Shown here piece after piece: positions 18,159 to 26,659 of a DNA stretch of 64,000 nt. Below the pieces are notes generated by a model. The model had not been told where the DNA came from. It was given only the letters and a program-made list of their open reading frames with translations, and did not search any database. How positions within the stretch are numbered: the stretch's first letter is position 1; every line of letters begins with the position of its first letter. The position numbers and the translations under genes are program-made. The DNA is from Acidicapsa ligni (lineage in GTDB: Bacteria; Acidobacteriota; Terriglobia; Terriglobales; Acidobacteriaceae): contig NZ_JAGSYG010000001.1 of the NCBI RefSeq assembly GCF_025685655.1, positions 1,302,001-1,366,000 of the forward strand, read 5' to 3'.

Positions 18159-18889
18159 GATCCGTATATCATACGGCGCTTTTCGGCCTCACTCTATGTG
18201 TTTCGTCCGTCTGCGCAGCACAGTCCCCACAACCGGCCGCACCATCCCATCCGGCTGCGAAGCGCTCCCAGGGTGTCATCGACTATGCCCTGGGAAAGAT
18301 CAACCCAGGCAATAAGGACTATGGCGACTCTGCCGCTAACGCACGAAGCGAGGTTGTCGGCGCTACCATCCAGAATCTCTATTTCTGGTCGAATGTTGTC
18401 AGTCTCACACTTCTTGCCGGAGCGTCCGCAGCACTTGTGCTCGTCCTTCGCACGCAGGATAAGCGGGAGATCATCGCCGCGAATCTTATTTCCCAGCTAT
18501 GGAATGGCCGCGTTGTCGACCGCAAAGAGATCGTTCGCCGCACGGGACTCTACAACGCCCTGGTGGAGGCGAAGAACTCGTCTCTCACTGCAGTGTCTCC
18601 CGTCATCGAGGAAGAGAATCGGGACGTTCCGATTTCTGATGGGACGATACGGACACAGCCCGGACAAAAGAGTCGGGTACAATCAAAGACGGCAGCGCCC
18701 AAGTCGCCGTCCTCCACAGGAGAGACCGGCACTTTGCCTCCCGGTGAGCTGGCAGAAAAAGCCATATTCCTGGAAGGCCAAAATCAGGCGCTCCGCAATT
18801 CAGAACGCAACCTTAGAGACCGCCTGAATCAGGTTTCCCTCGATTTAGAGCAGGAACGGCGTCGCAATCAGACGCTGAAAGGTGCGTAG
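18155..18889 (+). CDS. Membrane protein with coiled coil, T4SS-associated
   Basis: A 244-residue protein with a signal peptide (to about residue 21, VCAAQ), a periplasmic stretch, one membrane helix (about residues 75-98), a Ser/Pro-rich linker and a C-terminal coiled coil (about residues 205-240, rich in E, Q, R and L). Translationally coupled to the coupling protein by an ATGA overlap. No family recognised; location suggests an accessory of DNA transfer. Confidence 0.6.
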   Translation: MRSVYHTALFGLTLCVSSVCAAQSPQPAAPSHPAAKRSQGVIDYALGKINPGNKDYGDSAANARSEVVGATIQNLYFWSNVVSLTLLAGASAALVLVLRTQDKREIIAANLISQLWNGRVVDRKEIVRRTGLYNALVEAKNSSLTAVSPVIEEENRDVPISDGTIRTQPGQKSRVQSKTAAPKSPSSTGETGTLPPGELAEKAIFLEGQNQALRNSERNLRDRLNQVSLDLEQERRRNQTLKGA

Positions 18890-18898
18890 GAGGATTGT

Positions 18899-19567
18899 GT
18901 GAAAACACCCAATGACTTCCGGAATCAGGATGAATGGCTGGCGTTTGTGCGCACTACAGTTCCGCCAGCAGACGTTCCTTTTGCTCTCGCCATGGGGCGC
19001 ACGGGCTTGTTTCAGCAGTTTTATGAGATCCGGTCAAAGCCGTTCCCGCAGCATTTTTCTTCCGAGATTGAGCGTATCTCCGCTCTGCATGAGCCGGACA
19101 GAACCAAGGAGATGGAGACTCTCAACGACAGCATCATGGGAGACGCGATCCAGTTCTTGATGACGGCTGCCGCCGGAGTATCGACCGGAAGCGAGCCCAT
19201 GTACCAGTTCACCCCGCGAGGAGTGATCGAGGAACTGCAGGAACACCTGCGGACAAAGAACCCCTACTTCGCTCTGTGGACCCACTACCGGGAGAACATC
19301 ACAGGACGAGATGGCGCTCCGGATTGGCGCGAATATGCGATCCAGAAGATGCAGACCAATGATGATCGAGAGATTGATTTTGCGGTCCTGATCTCCGAAT
19401 TGGGGCGGTGTCTTGAGCTGTACTACCAGCGAGAGATGGCACTTCCCAAGCGTTTCTACTTTCAGATCTGGTTCCTCTATCGCACACATGGTCCCGAACG
19501 CAACGTGATGACGCGGGTACTGGTGCAGGAGCTGGTGGAAGGATTGGAGCCATGCGGGTCCGCATAG
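18899..19567 (+). CDS. Unknown soluble helical protein, last gene of the T4SS transcript
   Basis: A 222-residue protein, mainly alpha-helical by composition, starting with GTG after AGGAGGA. It has no membrane segment and no recognisable family. The stop is followed by the strong terminator at 19589-19628, so this gene closes the operon that began at 3330. Confidence 0.6.
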   Translation: MKTPNDFRNQDEWLAFVRTTVPPADVPFALAMGRTGLFQQFYEIRSKPFPQHFSSEIERISALHEPDRTKEMETLNDSIMGDAIQFLMTAAAGVSTGSEPMYQFTPRGVIEELQEHLRTKNPYFALWTHYRENITGRDGAPDWREYAIQKMQTNDDREIDFAVLISELGRCLELYYQREMALPKRFYFQIWFLYRTHGPERNVMTRVLVQELVEGLEPCGSA

Positions 19568-19588
19568 TTGGCCTCGGTACGAACTGGT

Positions 19589-19628
19589 GGTCGGCGCGTC
19601 CGCTGGACGCGGCCGACCGCTTTTGTTT
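19589..19628 (+). terminator. Strong rho-independent terminator at the end of the T4SS operon
   Basis: GGTCGGCGCGTCC (19589-19601) pairs with GGACGCGGCCGACC (19605-19618) apart from one bulged base; the loop is 3 nt and the tail is GCTTTTGTTTT. It lies 22 bases after the preceding stop and within the extended frame of the next gene, which argues for a later start there. Confidence 0.9.
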
Positions 19629-19797
19629 TCGGCGCAATGCTGCATGGTTCAATTCGGCCGGTCTGAAGTATGGGAACCGGTTACGCCTCTGCTGGGTCTA
19701 TCCGGGACAGGTTCGCTTCAATCGATCCAGCGGCTTCAACCCTGAGTTTCCCAATCGCGTCCTTGGCAGCAGTTTCGAGTGCAAAGGACCGAACCGG

Positions 19798-20091
19798 ATG
19801 CACGACCGAATGCATTTGCTGGCCACCCGCCGGCTCGGCCGAGACGAAGAACCCGAACGATATCTCGTGACCTTCACGGAACAGATCTGCGGTACGATTC
19901 GATTTAGCCGTCCAGGTTGGATGAGCAATGGTACGCAGTTGATCTCTGTCAGCCTGCGCCATGATCGCTACGAAGTGATGGCGCTCATGGGCGCAGACGA
20001 CTGGATCGCAAGCGACATCGGCCCTTGGAAGCTTTCCCAGGATTGCTCACGATTGGTTCTTTCAGATTCCATTTCTGGAGGCCAGCCATGA
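19798..20091 (+). CDS. Small protein before the replication-relaxation gene, unknown
   Basis: I take the ATG at 19798, preceded by AAAGGA at a spacing of 9, giving 97 residues. The same frame is open back to 19552 but then contains the terminator hairpin, which makes the long version unlikely. The C-terminal half (SVSLRHDRYEVMALMGADDW, then IGPWKL) looks like a folded domain. It overlaps the next gene by 4 bases. An antisense frame exists here but has no binding site. Confidence 0.5.
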   Translation: MHDRMHLLATRRLGRDEEPERYLVTFTEQICGTIRFSRPGWMSNGTQLISVSLRHDRYEVMALMGADDWIASDIGPWKLSQDCSRLVLSDSISGGQP

Positions 20092-20906
20092 GATACCGCA
20101 AGGGTTGCATTGCCATTTCCGACGAGCACGATCTTCCTGTCCTGCTCCACATTCGGAACTCACGAGCCATCACACTCAACCAACTCCACCGTCTCTTGGC
20201 CGGGGAACGAAGCGGCGTGCACCGCCGCAGCGTGCAATGGAGAGTGACCCGTCTGGAACAGGCCGAGCTTGTCTCGCGCATGACATCGAGCCAGTTCTTT
20301 CGCCAGCCGATCTATCGAATCACGACGCTCGGCCTCGGTTATCTCGAGATGCGCGGGCATACATTGATTTCGCTTCCGTCGACTGGCCGCCACATTCTGA
20401 ACGAAACGCAGGTCTTTCATGCGCTCGAACTGGTCGAGACCCGGCTGGCATTGCGCGAGGGAGGACTGCTCCAGTCCTGGCAAAGCGAGCTCGAAGTGAC
20501 ATCCAGAAACCTTGTCTTCTATGGCGGCGCCTCGAAGGATTACGATGCGCTCGCCACCCTTCGGACCGAAGAAGGGACACGGAGGCTCGCCCTGGAGTAC
20601 GAGCGAACGATCAAAAGTTCGGCACGATACAGGGAGATTCGAGAGGTGCTGAACGCAGACAAGATGGCAAATGCGATTCTTTATCTCACCTCAAACCACG
20701 ACGTCTCGCATGTTCTTGCAATCGAATTGCGCGGCGTGAAGAAGACCATCGGCGTAGCACTGAGCGAAGATTTTCGTCACGATCTTCTCATCACTCCCGT
20801 GATGATGATCAGTCCAGCTCCCGCAGTCACATCATTTGGTGAGTTCCTTCAACACGCTGCGCTGGTCACACATGCTGAATCCGGGATGCTTTTGCCAGCC
20901 CTTTGA
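20088..20906 (+). CDS. Replication-relaxation family protein
   Basis: A 272-residue protein with an N-terminal winged-helix region (about residues 15-80, VLLHIRNSRAITLNQLHRLL and VTRLEQAELVSR) and a C-terminal region with LALEYERTIKSSARY, as in replication-relaxation proteins of conjugative and rolling-circle elements. These are thought to act at the origin of replication or transfer. The start is the ATG at 20088 after TCTGGAGGCC. Short repeats that could be its binding site lie immediately downstream (20911-20966). No classical relaxase was found in the window, so it may take part in nicking. Confidence 0.65.
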   Translation: MRYRKGCIAISDEHDLPVLLHIRNSRAITLNQLHRLLAGERSGVHRRSVQWRVTRLEQAELVSRMTSSQFFRQPIYRITTLGLGYLEMRGHTLISLPSTGRHILNETQVFHALELVETRLALREGGLLQSWQSELEVTSRNLVFYGGASKDYDALATLRTEEGTRRLALEYERTIKSSARYREIREVLNADKMANAILYLTSNHDVSHVLAIELRGVKKTIGVALSEDFRHDLLITPVMMISPAPAVTSFGEFLQHAALVTHAESGMLLPAL

Positions 20907-20910
20907 CTAC

Positions 20911-20966
20911 CAGTTGCCAACCGATAGCCAGCCGATTGAAACCCAACTGAGTGCCGATAGCCAGCC
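20911..20966. repeat. Short direct and inverted repeats, candidate oriT/oriV site
   Basis: CCGATAGCCAGCC occurs at 20921-20933 and again at 20954-20966. CAGTTG (20911-20916) and CAACTG (20944-20949) form an inverted repeat across the first copy. The cluster lies 5 bases after the replication-relaxation gene in a 243-base gap. Origin function is inferred. Confidence 0.4.
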
Positions 20967-21149
20967 TTTTCTGTGCGATTGAGCAGATTTGGTCCTCGTA
21001 ACCCCTCATTCTTTCAAGCGTTTGCGATCTGACTATCCCTCTGTTTTGGGTTGATTTTCGGCTGAGTAGTGAAAAGTGAACGGATTTGCGAATTGAAGCC
21101 TGTTCGGTCACTGCGCCCCACAGAACTCATCTGACAACGGAGGTAGTAG

Positions 21150-21971
21150 ATGTGCCACTCACTCGATGAAGTGAAGCGCCTTGTTGCGCGCTTCTATGGT
21201 TCCGTCGCGTTTATGATCAATCATTCCGGCGGAAAAGACTCTACTCGCATGCTCGGTTTTGCTCGTGAGAACTTTCCCAATGTCGTCACCCTTGCGGTGA
21301 TGGCCGACACTGGATTCGAACATCAACATCCGATATCGGCTATGGACTTCGCACGCTCCCGGTGTGCAGATTTCGATGTTCCACTCACCGTTGTCCGTAA
21401 CCCCCACCGTACTTATCTCGAGATGGTGGAGCAGCGTGGCATGTTTCCGTCGGCGCAATACCGGCAATGCACCTCGGATTTGAAACGTGGGCCTATCGAG
21501 AAGTACATTCGAACGCTTCCGTATCGGCTGATCTTTAACTGCATGGGAATTCGTTCAGAAGAATCTCGGCCGCGTTCGAAGTTGCAGCCGTTGTCATTGA
21601 ATTCGTCGTTGACGACGCGGACTCGCACGGTCTACAACTGGTTTCCGATCTTCGGACAAACTCTATCTGACGTGCTGGCGTGGCACCGTGAGAACACTAT
21701 TCCGCTCCACCCGGTGTACGTGCCTGATTTCCATAACGACGGAACTACTGGCGGTTATTTGCGCCGTTTGTCATGCCGTCTCTGCATCTTTTCGACGGAC
21801 GCCGATCTGTTAGCTATCCGCCAGCGCGATCCTGAAGCATTCCAGGCTGTCTTGGAATTGGAGAAGAAGATCGGCTTCACGATGCGCTCCACCGGCAGTC
21901 TGGTGCAGATCACCGATGCGGCGCAGTCTGTGGTCGACACCCGTAGTGCCCAGGGGTGTCTTCCTTTCTAA
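21150..21971 (+). CDS. PAPS-reductase/DndC-like ATP-pyrophosphatase family protein
   Basis: A 273-residue protein of the PP-loop superfamily: the ATP-pyrophosphatase motif SGGKDS is at residues 26-31, with ADTGFEHQHP after it. Later Cys residues (QCTSDLKRGP, then SCRLCIF) could hold an iron-sulphur cluster, as in PAPS reductases and in DndC, which activates sulphur for DNA phosphorothioation. No other dnd gene is next to it. It starts after ACGGAGG and is the first gene after the repeat region. It may take part in base or tRNA modification, or in defence or anti-restriction. Confidence 0.75.
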   Translation: MCHSLDEVKRLVARFYGSVAFMINHSGGKDSTRMLGFARENFPNVVTLAVMADTGFEHQHPISAMDFARSRCADFDVPLTVVRNPHRTYLEMVEQRGMFPSAQYRQCTSDLKRGPIEKYIRTLPYRLIFNCMGIRSEESRPRSKLQPLSLNSSLTTRTRTVYNWFPIFGQTLSDVLAWHRENTIPLHPVYVPDFHNDGTTGGYLRRLSCRLCIFSTDADLLAIRQRDPEAFQAVLELEKKIGFTMRSTGSLVQITDAAQSVVDTRSAQGCLPF

Positions 21972-22125
21972 GCAGCAATCCCCCCAACTCTCCTTCGTTG
22001 TTTCCACCGCCATGCCCCACCTTAACGCTGCCGTCTGGCAGTCCCCCTGGCTTTCGGGAATTGAGTCCCGATTTCATTCCCACATTTTTCTCCCGTCGCT
22101 CTGTTCACCACTCTCCCCAACAGCC

Positions 22126-22149
22126 AACCGGCGTGCCTCTACGCCGGTT
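22126..22149 (+). terminator. Intergenic hairpin before a small gene
   Basis: AACCGGCGT (22126-22134) and ACGCCGGTT (22141-22149) form a perfect 9-bp stem with a 6-nt loop; the downstream bases include ATTTTC before the TGGAGG binding site of the next gene. A weak terminator or regulatory hairpin. Confidence 0.5.
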
Positions 22150-22178
22150 GCACCAACGCATTTTCTGGAGGCCACCCA

Positions 22179-22622
22179 ATGCTGATGCTGTATCTATTCA
22201 AGGTTGAGGTGTTCGACCTCGGCCTCAACTACTCGTATTCGACCGACTGCTTTGTCATCGCGGACACGCACGAAGATCGCGGTCGGCTCATCCGTTACCA
22301 GTTCGGTAATCACAACGGGAGCGTTGTGAAGCGGTCAGTGCTTCTGGGAGCAAGAGCGTTGTCGTGTTCAGAAGTTGTCTTGCTAGAGAGGTCGGCTGGC
22401 ACAACTGACAGTGTGTGGCTCGCAACTTGCTTACGGACACGACCCTCTATGCCGAATGTCCGTCACCTCCCTCGCCTGGAGAGTGATGAAGACATGTACG
22501 AACTTATGGAGCAAGCGCCTGACCGTTATGACGGGCTCCCGCTCCTGACGGATCAGTACATCCACGGCAAACACTTCTCCCGGAACGGTTCAGTCGCGGC
22601 CAGCTTATCGACCGCGGCGTGA
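22179..22622 (+). CDS. Unknown protein, 147 residues
   Basis: A soluble protein with a mixed alpha/beta composition and no recognised family. It has a TGGAGG site 7 bases before the ATG, and the sequence around this site (TTTCTGGAGGCCA) is nearly the same as that before the replication-relaxation gene. It heads a run of small genes ending at the terminator near 23611. Confidence 0.55.
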   Translation: MLMLYLFKVEVFDLGLNYSYSTDCFVIADTHEDRGRLIRYQFGNHNGSVVKRSVLLGARALSCSEVVLLERSAGTTDSVWLATCLRTRPSMPNVRHLPRLESDEDMYELMEQAPDRYDGLPLLTDQYIHGKHFSRNGSVAASLSTAA

Positions 22623-22687
22623 GCCGCGATGTAATCACTATCCACGCAGCCCCCTGTTCCCCTCATCCCTCAACCAAGGAGAAACTC

Positions 22688-22978
22688 ATGTCCTCTCTTC
22701 CGTCACCTGTTGCGGAGGTGACGCACCGTCACACCTCCACTCTGCCCACCTACTTTCTCACCCGGATCGTCATCGCCGTCTTCCTCACGGGGATGGACAC
22801 CCTCGTCTTCGTGAAGTCCGCCCTCGAAGGCCTCCGCAACAGCATCAGCATGCCCATCTTGCACTGGTTGCTGATTCTGGCGTTGCTCGGCATTGCTCTC
22901 TCGTTGGCGCATGTCTGGTACAAGACCTTGCGCTATCGGCGGCCAACCAAACCCAACACCCACAACCCGTTCCTCTAG
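22688..22978 (+). CDS. Small two-helix membrane protein
   Basis: A 96-residue protein with two hydrophobic segments (about residues 22-44 and 56-78) and a basic, Pro-rich C-terminus. The start follows AAGGAGAAACTC. No family recognised; it could be an entry-exclusion or other envelope protein, but nothing in the sequence shows this. Confidence 0.55.
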   Translation: MSSLPSPVAEVTHRHTSTLPTYFLTRIVIAVFLTGMDTLVFVKSALEGLRNSISMPILHWLLILALLGIALSLAHVWYKTLRYRRPTKPNTHNPFL

Positions 22979-22992
22979 AAAGGAGAGAACTC

Positions 22993-23352
22993 ATGACCCG
23001 CAGTCTCGGAAAGATGTTCGCTTACCCCCTCATGGATTGGCACGACCAGGCCAAGGACTCTATCGATCAGGACGTCAATGCCTTCCTCGAACTTGGTGAA
23101 GCCATCGCCACTCGGTGGATCCAAACCCAAAAAGGCGTGATGCTCCTGCAGATGGTACCTGGCGACCTTACCTCCGGCGCCATCTATGTGCTGGATCGCA
23201 TTCGTCAGGTCTGGTACATGCTTTCGTTCGAAGCCTGCGAGTGTGAGTTCAGCAAAGAGAAGTTCGATCTAGCCTTCTGCGAGTACAAGCTTTTCCACTA
23301 CGTCGACCAGCCCGGTCTCCTTCTGGACCGAGTTCCTGCCGGCCGAGCCTAA
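22993..23352 (+). CDS. Unknown small soluble protein
   Basis: A 119-residue acidic alpha/beta protein with several Cys (CECEFSKEKFDLAFCEYK) and no recognised family. It has a good AAAGGAGAG site and lies 14 bases after the small membrane protein, so the two are probably cotranscribed. Confidence 0.55.
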   Translation: MTRSLGKMFAYPLMDWHDQAKDSIDQDVNAFLELGEAIATRWIQTQKGVMLLQMVPGDLTSGAIYVLDRIRQVWYMLSFEACECEFSKEKFDLAFCEYKLFHYVDQPGLLLDRVPAGRA

Positions 23353-23420
23353 CCTTCCCAGTTCCGGCCCAACCTGACAACTCAACAATCAACCCACTTC
23401 TTTCTCAAGGAGAAGCCGCT

Positions 23421-23588
23421 ATGCGTCTGTCCGCAGGTCGAATCCGCTCCATCAATCGCTGTCTCGCTTTTCACGGCAGCATCATCTGCAGTGGCTCGGA
23501 TACACCAGTCCGCCGTGCCGTTCTGCTGCCGAAGCCACCGTCGCCCACGCTGAAAGTCGTCGCCGTGCCGAAGCAGAAAGCCGCCTGA
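23421..23588 (+). CDS. Very small basic protein (55 residues)
   Basis: A short frame starting ATG CGT CTG, 6 bases after AAGGAGAAG, encodes a basic peptide beginning MRLSAGRIRSINR and ending with a Lys/Pro-rich tail. It sits between a coding gene and a terminator hairpin. Function unknown; supported by binding site and position only. Confidence 0.4.
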   Translation: MRLSAGRIRSINRCLAFHGSIICSGSDTPVRRAVLLPKPPSPTLKVVAVPKQKAA

Positions 23589-23610
23589 ACCATCCACCTC
23601 AAGCCGGAAT

Positions 23611-23653
23611 CGGCGAGCAAGTGCGTTCCTCATGCACTGGGCTCGCCGTTTCC
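23611..23653 (+). terminator. Rho-independent terminator upstream of the primase operon
   Basis: CGGCGAGC (23611-23618) pairs with GCTCGCCG (23641-23648); an inner GTGC/GCAC stem extends it, and TTTCCTT follows. It insulates the primase operon from the upstream small genes. Confidence 0.75.
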
Positions 23654-23660
23654 TTGGAAA

Positions 23661-23677
23661 TTTGACCGAGTTGTGAA
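23661..23677 (+). promoter_or_regulatory. Shared promoter/operator motif, copy 2
   Basis: TTTGACCGAGTTGTGAA, one mismatch from 3252-3268, lies between the terminator and the primase gene. A GATAAA at 23683-23688 could be a -10 box, though the spacing from TTGACC is short. Confidence 0.5.
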
Positions 23678-23719
23678 GCCGGGATAAAACCTCCCCAGAT
23701 TGGAGAAAGGAGATACCTC

Positions 23720-24685
23720 GTGTACGCCAACTTCCGTGTAACCCGCGATACCGCGAGCGACTTCATCCGGCTCTTCGTCAATCGCCGTGCCTTCGGCATG
23801 CAGGCTCACAAGCCATTACCGAATGGAAAGGTCCCATACTTCCTGGCGAAGGACTGGACGACCAAACAACCCAAACCCCTCGATAACGATGTCGTGCGAA
23901 TGCATCTGAACGGCGATGTCACCATCAACCTCTACGCCATCAATCCAGAGACACAGAGGTGCAAGTGGGTGGCGATCGACGGCGACTTCGATGGCGCTGT
24001 CGAGGCCCTCTTCAAACTTCAGTGGGAACTCAAGCAGGACGGTGTAGAGGCTGCCATCGAGCAATCGCGCCGAGGCGGTCATCTATGGATCTTTGCGGAG
24101 ACGCCTTTGCTCGCTGCGGAATGCCGTATCTATATCTACAACCTTGCCCTCCGCCTGGGGGTTCCGATAGTCGGCGGCGGTCTAAAGCAAGGCATCGAGG
24201 TTTTTCCAAAACAGGACACCGTGGAAGACGGTGAGTATGGCAACGCACTTCGGGCGCCGCTCGGTGTTCATCGCAAGACCAACCGGCGTTATTGGTTTTA
24301 CGAAGCGTCGACTGAGCCAGAGCCACAGCTGGCTTATCTGAACGGCCTTAAGAAACTCACTGAGGCCGAACTCCACACCTTTATTAAGGGTATGACTCTG
24401 CCGGAGAACTACAAGCCTCCTGTACATGAGCCGTACGTCCCTCGTCCAGCTCGAGACGGACAACAGGAGTTCCGGATTCTCGACTATGTGCGGCCACGCA
24501 CAAAGGATCGACGTAACTGGTGGGCACCATGCCCATCGTGCAGGCAGGCTGGCAAAGACAAGTCGGGAGATAATCTCGCCATTCAGATCGCCAACCCGCG
24601 CTACTACAAGTGCTGGGCTGGCTGCAGTGCGGATGATATCCGACTCGCGCTGGGTCAACCGATCCGCAAAAAGCAGATGGCATAG
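23720..24685 (+). CDS. Archaeo-eukaryotic primase (TOTE-type AEP) with C-terminal zinc finger
   Basis: A 321-residue protein. The AEP core shows the acidic motif VAIDGDFD (residues 84-91), the RGGHLWIF motif (118-125) corresponding to the sGH motif, the FPKQD segment, and GNALRAPLGVHRKT, all in the order found in TOTE-type AEP domains. The C-terminus carries four Cys (271, 274, 298 and 302) in CPSC and CWAGC, as in DnaG-like zinc fingers. It probably primes DNA synthesis of the element after transfer. The start is GTG at 23720 after AAAGGAGA. Confidence 0.85.
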   Translation: MYANFRVTRDTASDFIRLFVNRRAFGMQAHKPLPNGKVPYFLAKDWTTKQPKPLDNDVVRMHLNGDVTINLYAINPETQRCKWVAIDGDFDGAVEALFKLQWELKQDGVEAAIEQSRRGGHLWIFAETPLLAAECRIYIYNLALRLGVPIVGGGLKQGIEVFPKQDTVEDGEYGNALRAPLGVHRKTNRRYWFYEASTEPEPQLAYLNGLKKLTEAELHTFIKGMTLPENYKPPVHEPYVPRPARDGQQEFRILDYVRPRTKDRRNWWAPCPSCRQAGKDKSGDNLAIQIANPRYYKCWAGCSADDIRLALGQPIRKKQMA

Positions 24686-24699
24686 GGAGGAGCGAGACG

Positions 24700-25365
24700 A
24701 TGCAAGCAAACAAAACCAACAGGGCTGACAAGAACACCTTAGCTCCTTCCCCATATGTCCAGTACGGCATTCCGCTTGGCCGCTCCGCACTTCGAGGGCT
24801 CGAGAAGCGAGGTATCTTCTGTCAGACCTCCATCTCGGTAGAGCACCAGCATCTAGCGAAGCGATATGTTTTACGCGGTGTGGAATCAGGCGGAGCTGTC
24901 TCGGACATGGGGCGATACTGCGCTTACCTGGACATCGACGGCTCTCCTATGCCGTGGTTGCAGCCGATCGATTCAATCTCGGGTAATGGCCGACATGCTG
25001 TGGTCGTGGCGCCCGAGTTCATACGGCTTGAGATGTTTCGTATAGGCAGGACCTACGAACTTGCCGTTACGCGGCACACACTTACTCCGCAAGAAGGATT
25101 GCCCAAGCCCCGAATCACGTCTGTCCTTCTATTCCGTGGACGCGACGGCACTCTTTCGCTTGACCTTTGGGCGCCGGAGAATCGTGCGCTCCGGGGTACG
25201 ATTACGCCGTCTTTCTACTCGGAAGGCGGCGAACTTCGCGAGATTCCAAAGAGCTTCCAAGATGCAGTGAAGAGTGCTACGAATGCCTTAAGCTGCCTGG
25301 CCTGCAAGCATGTGCATGTTGCCGTTGCGCGAAGCACGCAACGGAACCTGCTCGCATCGGTCTGA
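24700..25365 (+). CDS. Unknown protein, 221 residues
   Basis: A soluble protein with a beta-rich middle (HAVVVAPEFIRLEMFRIGRT, then SVLLFRGRDGTLSLDLW) and a C-terminal Cys pair (CLACKH). It starts after GGGAGGAGC, 14 bases downstream of the primase, and is probably in the same operon. No family recognised. Confidence 0.55.
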   Translation: MQANKTNRADKNTLAPSPYVQYGIPLGRSALRGLEKRGIFCQTSISVEHQHLAKRYVLRGVESGGAVSDMGRYCAYLDIDGSPMPWLQPIDSISGNGRHAVVVAPEFIRLEMFRIGRTYELAVTRHTLTPQEGLPKPRITSVLLFRGRDGTLSLDLWAPENRALRGTITPSFYSEGGELREIPKSFQDAVKSATNALSCLACKHVHVAVARSTQRNLLASV

Positions 25366-25388
25366 TACAGAACTACAGAGGAGCAACG

Positions 25389-25685
25389 ATGTCTCAGCAT
25401 GTGTTTCGCACGACGGACCGCGTTGGACAGCTAGTCACAGTCACGCTTGGCTATGATCGTCCCCTCGATTACGTCTTCTGCACAGTGTTTCGTGGCGGCG
25501 AGGAGGATTCACCACTTTACACAAACCTTGACGACGAGGACGCTGGAACACACCTGCAGGAAGTTAGCTACTACCGCAGTGTGCTGGAAGGCCTCGGCAT
25601 CGACGTGCCCGAGACGATGTTTGCCGAGGTCGAGTCAGACCAGGCAAATGTTGTAGGCAACCGGTTCGTTGACCACACAAAGTAA
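25389..25685 (+). CDS. Unknown small acidic protein
   Basis: A 98-residue acidic protein starting at the ATG at 25389 after GAGGAG; a longer frame upstream overlaps the previous gene and is a shadow. VFRTTDRVGQLVTVTLGYDR suggests a small beta domain. No family recognised. A terminator-like hairpin follows. Confidence 0.55.
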   Translation: MSQHVFRTTDRVGQLVTVTLGYDRPLDYVFCTVFRGGEEDSPLYTNLDDEDAGTHLQEVSYYRSVLEGLGIDVPETMFAEVESDQANVVGNRFVDHTK

Positions 25686-25722
25686 AACTTCTGGACGGAA
25701 GGACATTCCGAACGATCACCTA

Positions 25723-25750
25723 CCCCACCTTTTGCGGTGGGGTTCACTTT
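25723..25750 (+). terminator. Terminator-like hairpin
   Basis: CCCCACC (25723-25729) and GGTGGGG (25736-25742) form a 7-bp stem with a 6-nt loop, followed by TTCACTTT. Confidence 0.6.
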
Positions 25751-25781
25751 GCACGTCATTTGACGAAGAAGGGACGATTCT

Positions 25782-26258
25782 ATGTGCTGCTGTGATCAAC
25801 CTACAGTGAACGGTGAGTTCGGCTACAAGTGGCAGCCGAATGATGCGCCGATGGTTCGTAGACCCGATGCTCCTGAACTTCTGGAGGGGCAAAGTCTTCT
25901 CCACGATGAGGCAGGCCGTTGCGGAGGACTCGACAGCCACTGCCACCACTACCGTGTCGTGCAGTGGTATTCCAGCGTATATCTTCTGGTGCGTCACGGT
26001 GGCGGCGATGAATCCTTCCGACTCTGCACCACAGAGAGTCTTCTCGATAGCTTGTCAGCACTTGATTCGACGGCACGATATTGGTTTTTGAACGCTATCT
26101 ATCACGCCTACGGCGACGGGACAAAGGTAGCGACGGAGAAGACAAACAATTATTGGCGCATGGCCGCGGCAGATGGCCGCATCAAGACCCGGAAACTGCG
26201 CGGGCGGGATGCAGTGAAGGTCTCTGTCGAGCCGAAACTCGATCCCATCCCAAATTGA
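25782..26258 (+). CDS. Unknown protein with N-terminal Cys cluster
   Basis: A 158-residue protein beginning MCCCDQP, with His/Cys-rich stretches (CGGLDSHCHHYRVV) that could bind metal. There is no recognised family. The ribosome binding site is weak (GAAGGGACG), which lowers certainty about the start. Confidence 0.45.
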   Translation: MCCCDQPTVNGEFGYKWQPNDAPMVRRPDAPELLEGQSLLHDEAGRCGGLDSHCHHYRVVQWYSSVYLLVRHGGGDESFRLCTTESLLDSLSALDSTARYWFLNAIYHAYGDGTKVATEKTNNYWRMAAADGRIKTRKLRGRDAVKVSVEPKLDPIPN

Positions 26259-26271
26259 ATAGCTTGTCACC

Positions 26272-26568
26272 ATGGAGACGATCCGGTGGCAGGTTTCGAG
26301 GACATCCAGGATGAAAGCCGATTTCAGCTACATGACCGGGAGCGACGGTTTCACGAGCATCCTTCCCGATACCCCTGAGGCAGAACGCGAATACAACCGC
26401 ATTTTTGCCGAAACCGGGAGCTTACGACTGACGCCATTGGAGTTCCACGAGTTCCGGCAGAAGGCACGCGCCGCCGGCTATTCGGTACGGAAGCTCACGC
26501 CCAACAATGCAGAGATAAGCGTTGGAGAACTCGCTGGGTTGTTGGAACAAGAGAACCAGTCGTTTTGA
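26272..26568 (+). CDS. Unknown small protein upstream of ssb
   Basis: A 98-residue helical protein; the part from DTPEAEREYNRIFAETGSLR to the C-terminus looks like a genuine folded domain. The first ATG (26272) lacks a binding site; the ATG at 26311 with CGAGG upstream is an alternative start giving 85 residues. Function unknown. Confidence 0.45.
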   Translation: METIRWQVSRTSRMKADFSYMTGSDGFTSILPDTPEAEREYNRIFAETGSLRLTPLEFHEFRQKARAAGYSVRKLTPNNAEISVGELAGLLEQENQSF

Positions 26569-26659
26569 TACCACGAAGTTCGCCCAAGTGGCGGCAAGCT
26601 CGGGCGAGCAGTAGGAAAACCAGCAAACAAACAACAATTTCATTCCTCAGGAGGTCCTC

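Noticed and set aside
19552..19797. Longer N-terminus for the gene ending at 20091
   Set aside because: It would place the strong terminator hairpin (19589-19618) inside the coding region; a later ATG at 19798 has a good binding site.
21681..23719. A complete dnd or other named defence system around the PAPS-reductase-like gene
   Set aside because: The neighbours are small unknown proteins with no DndB/D/E, nuclease or helicase features.
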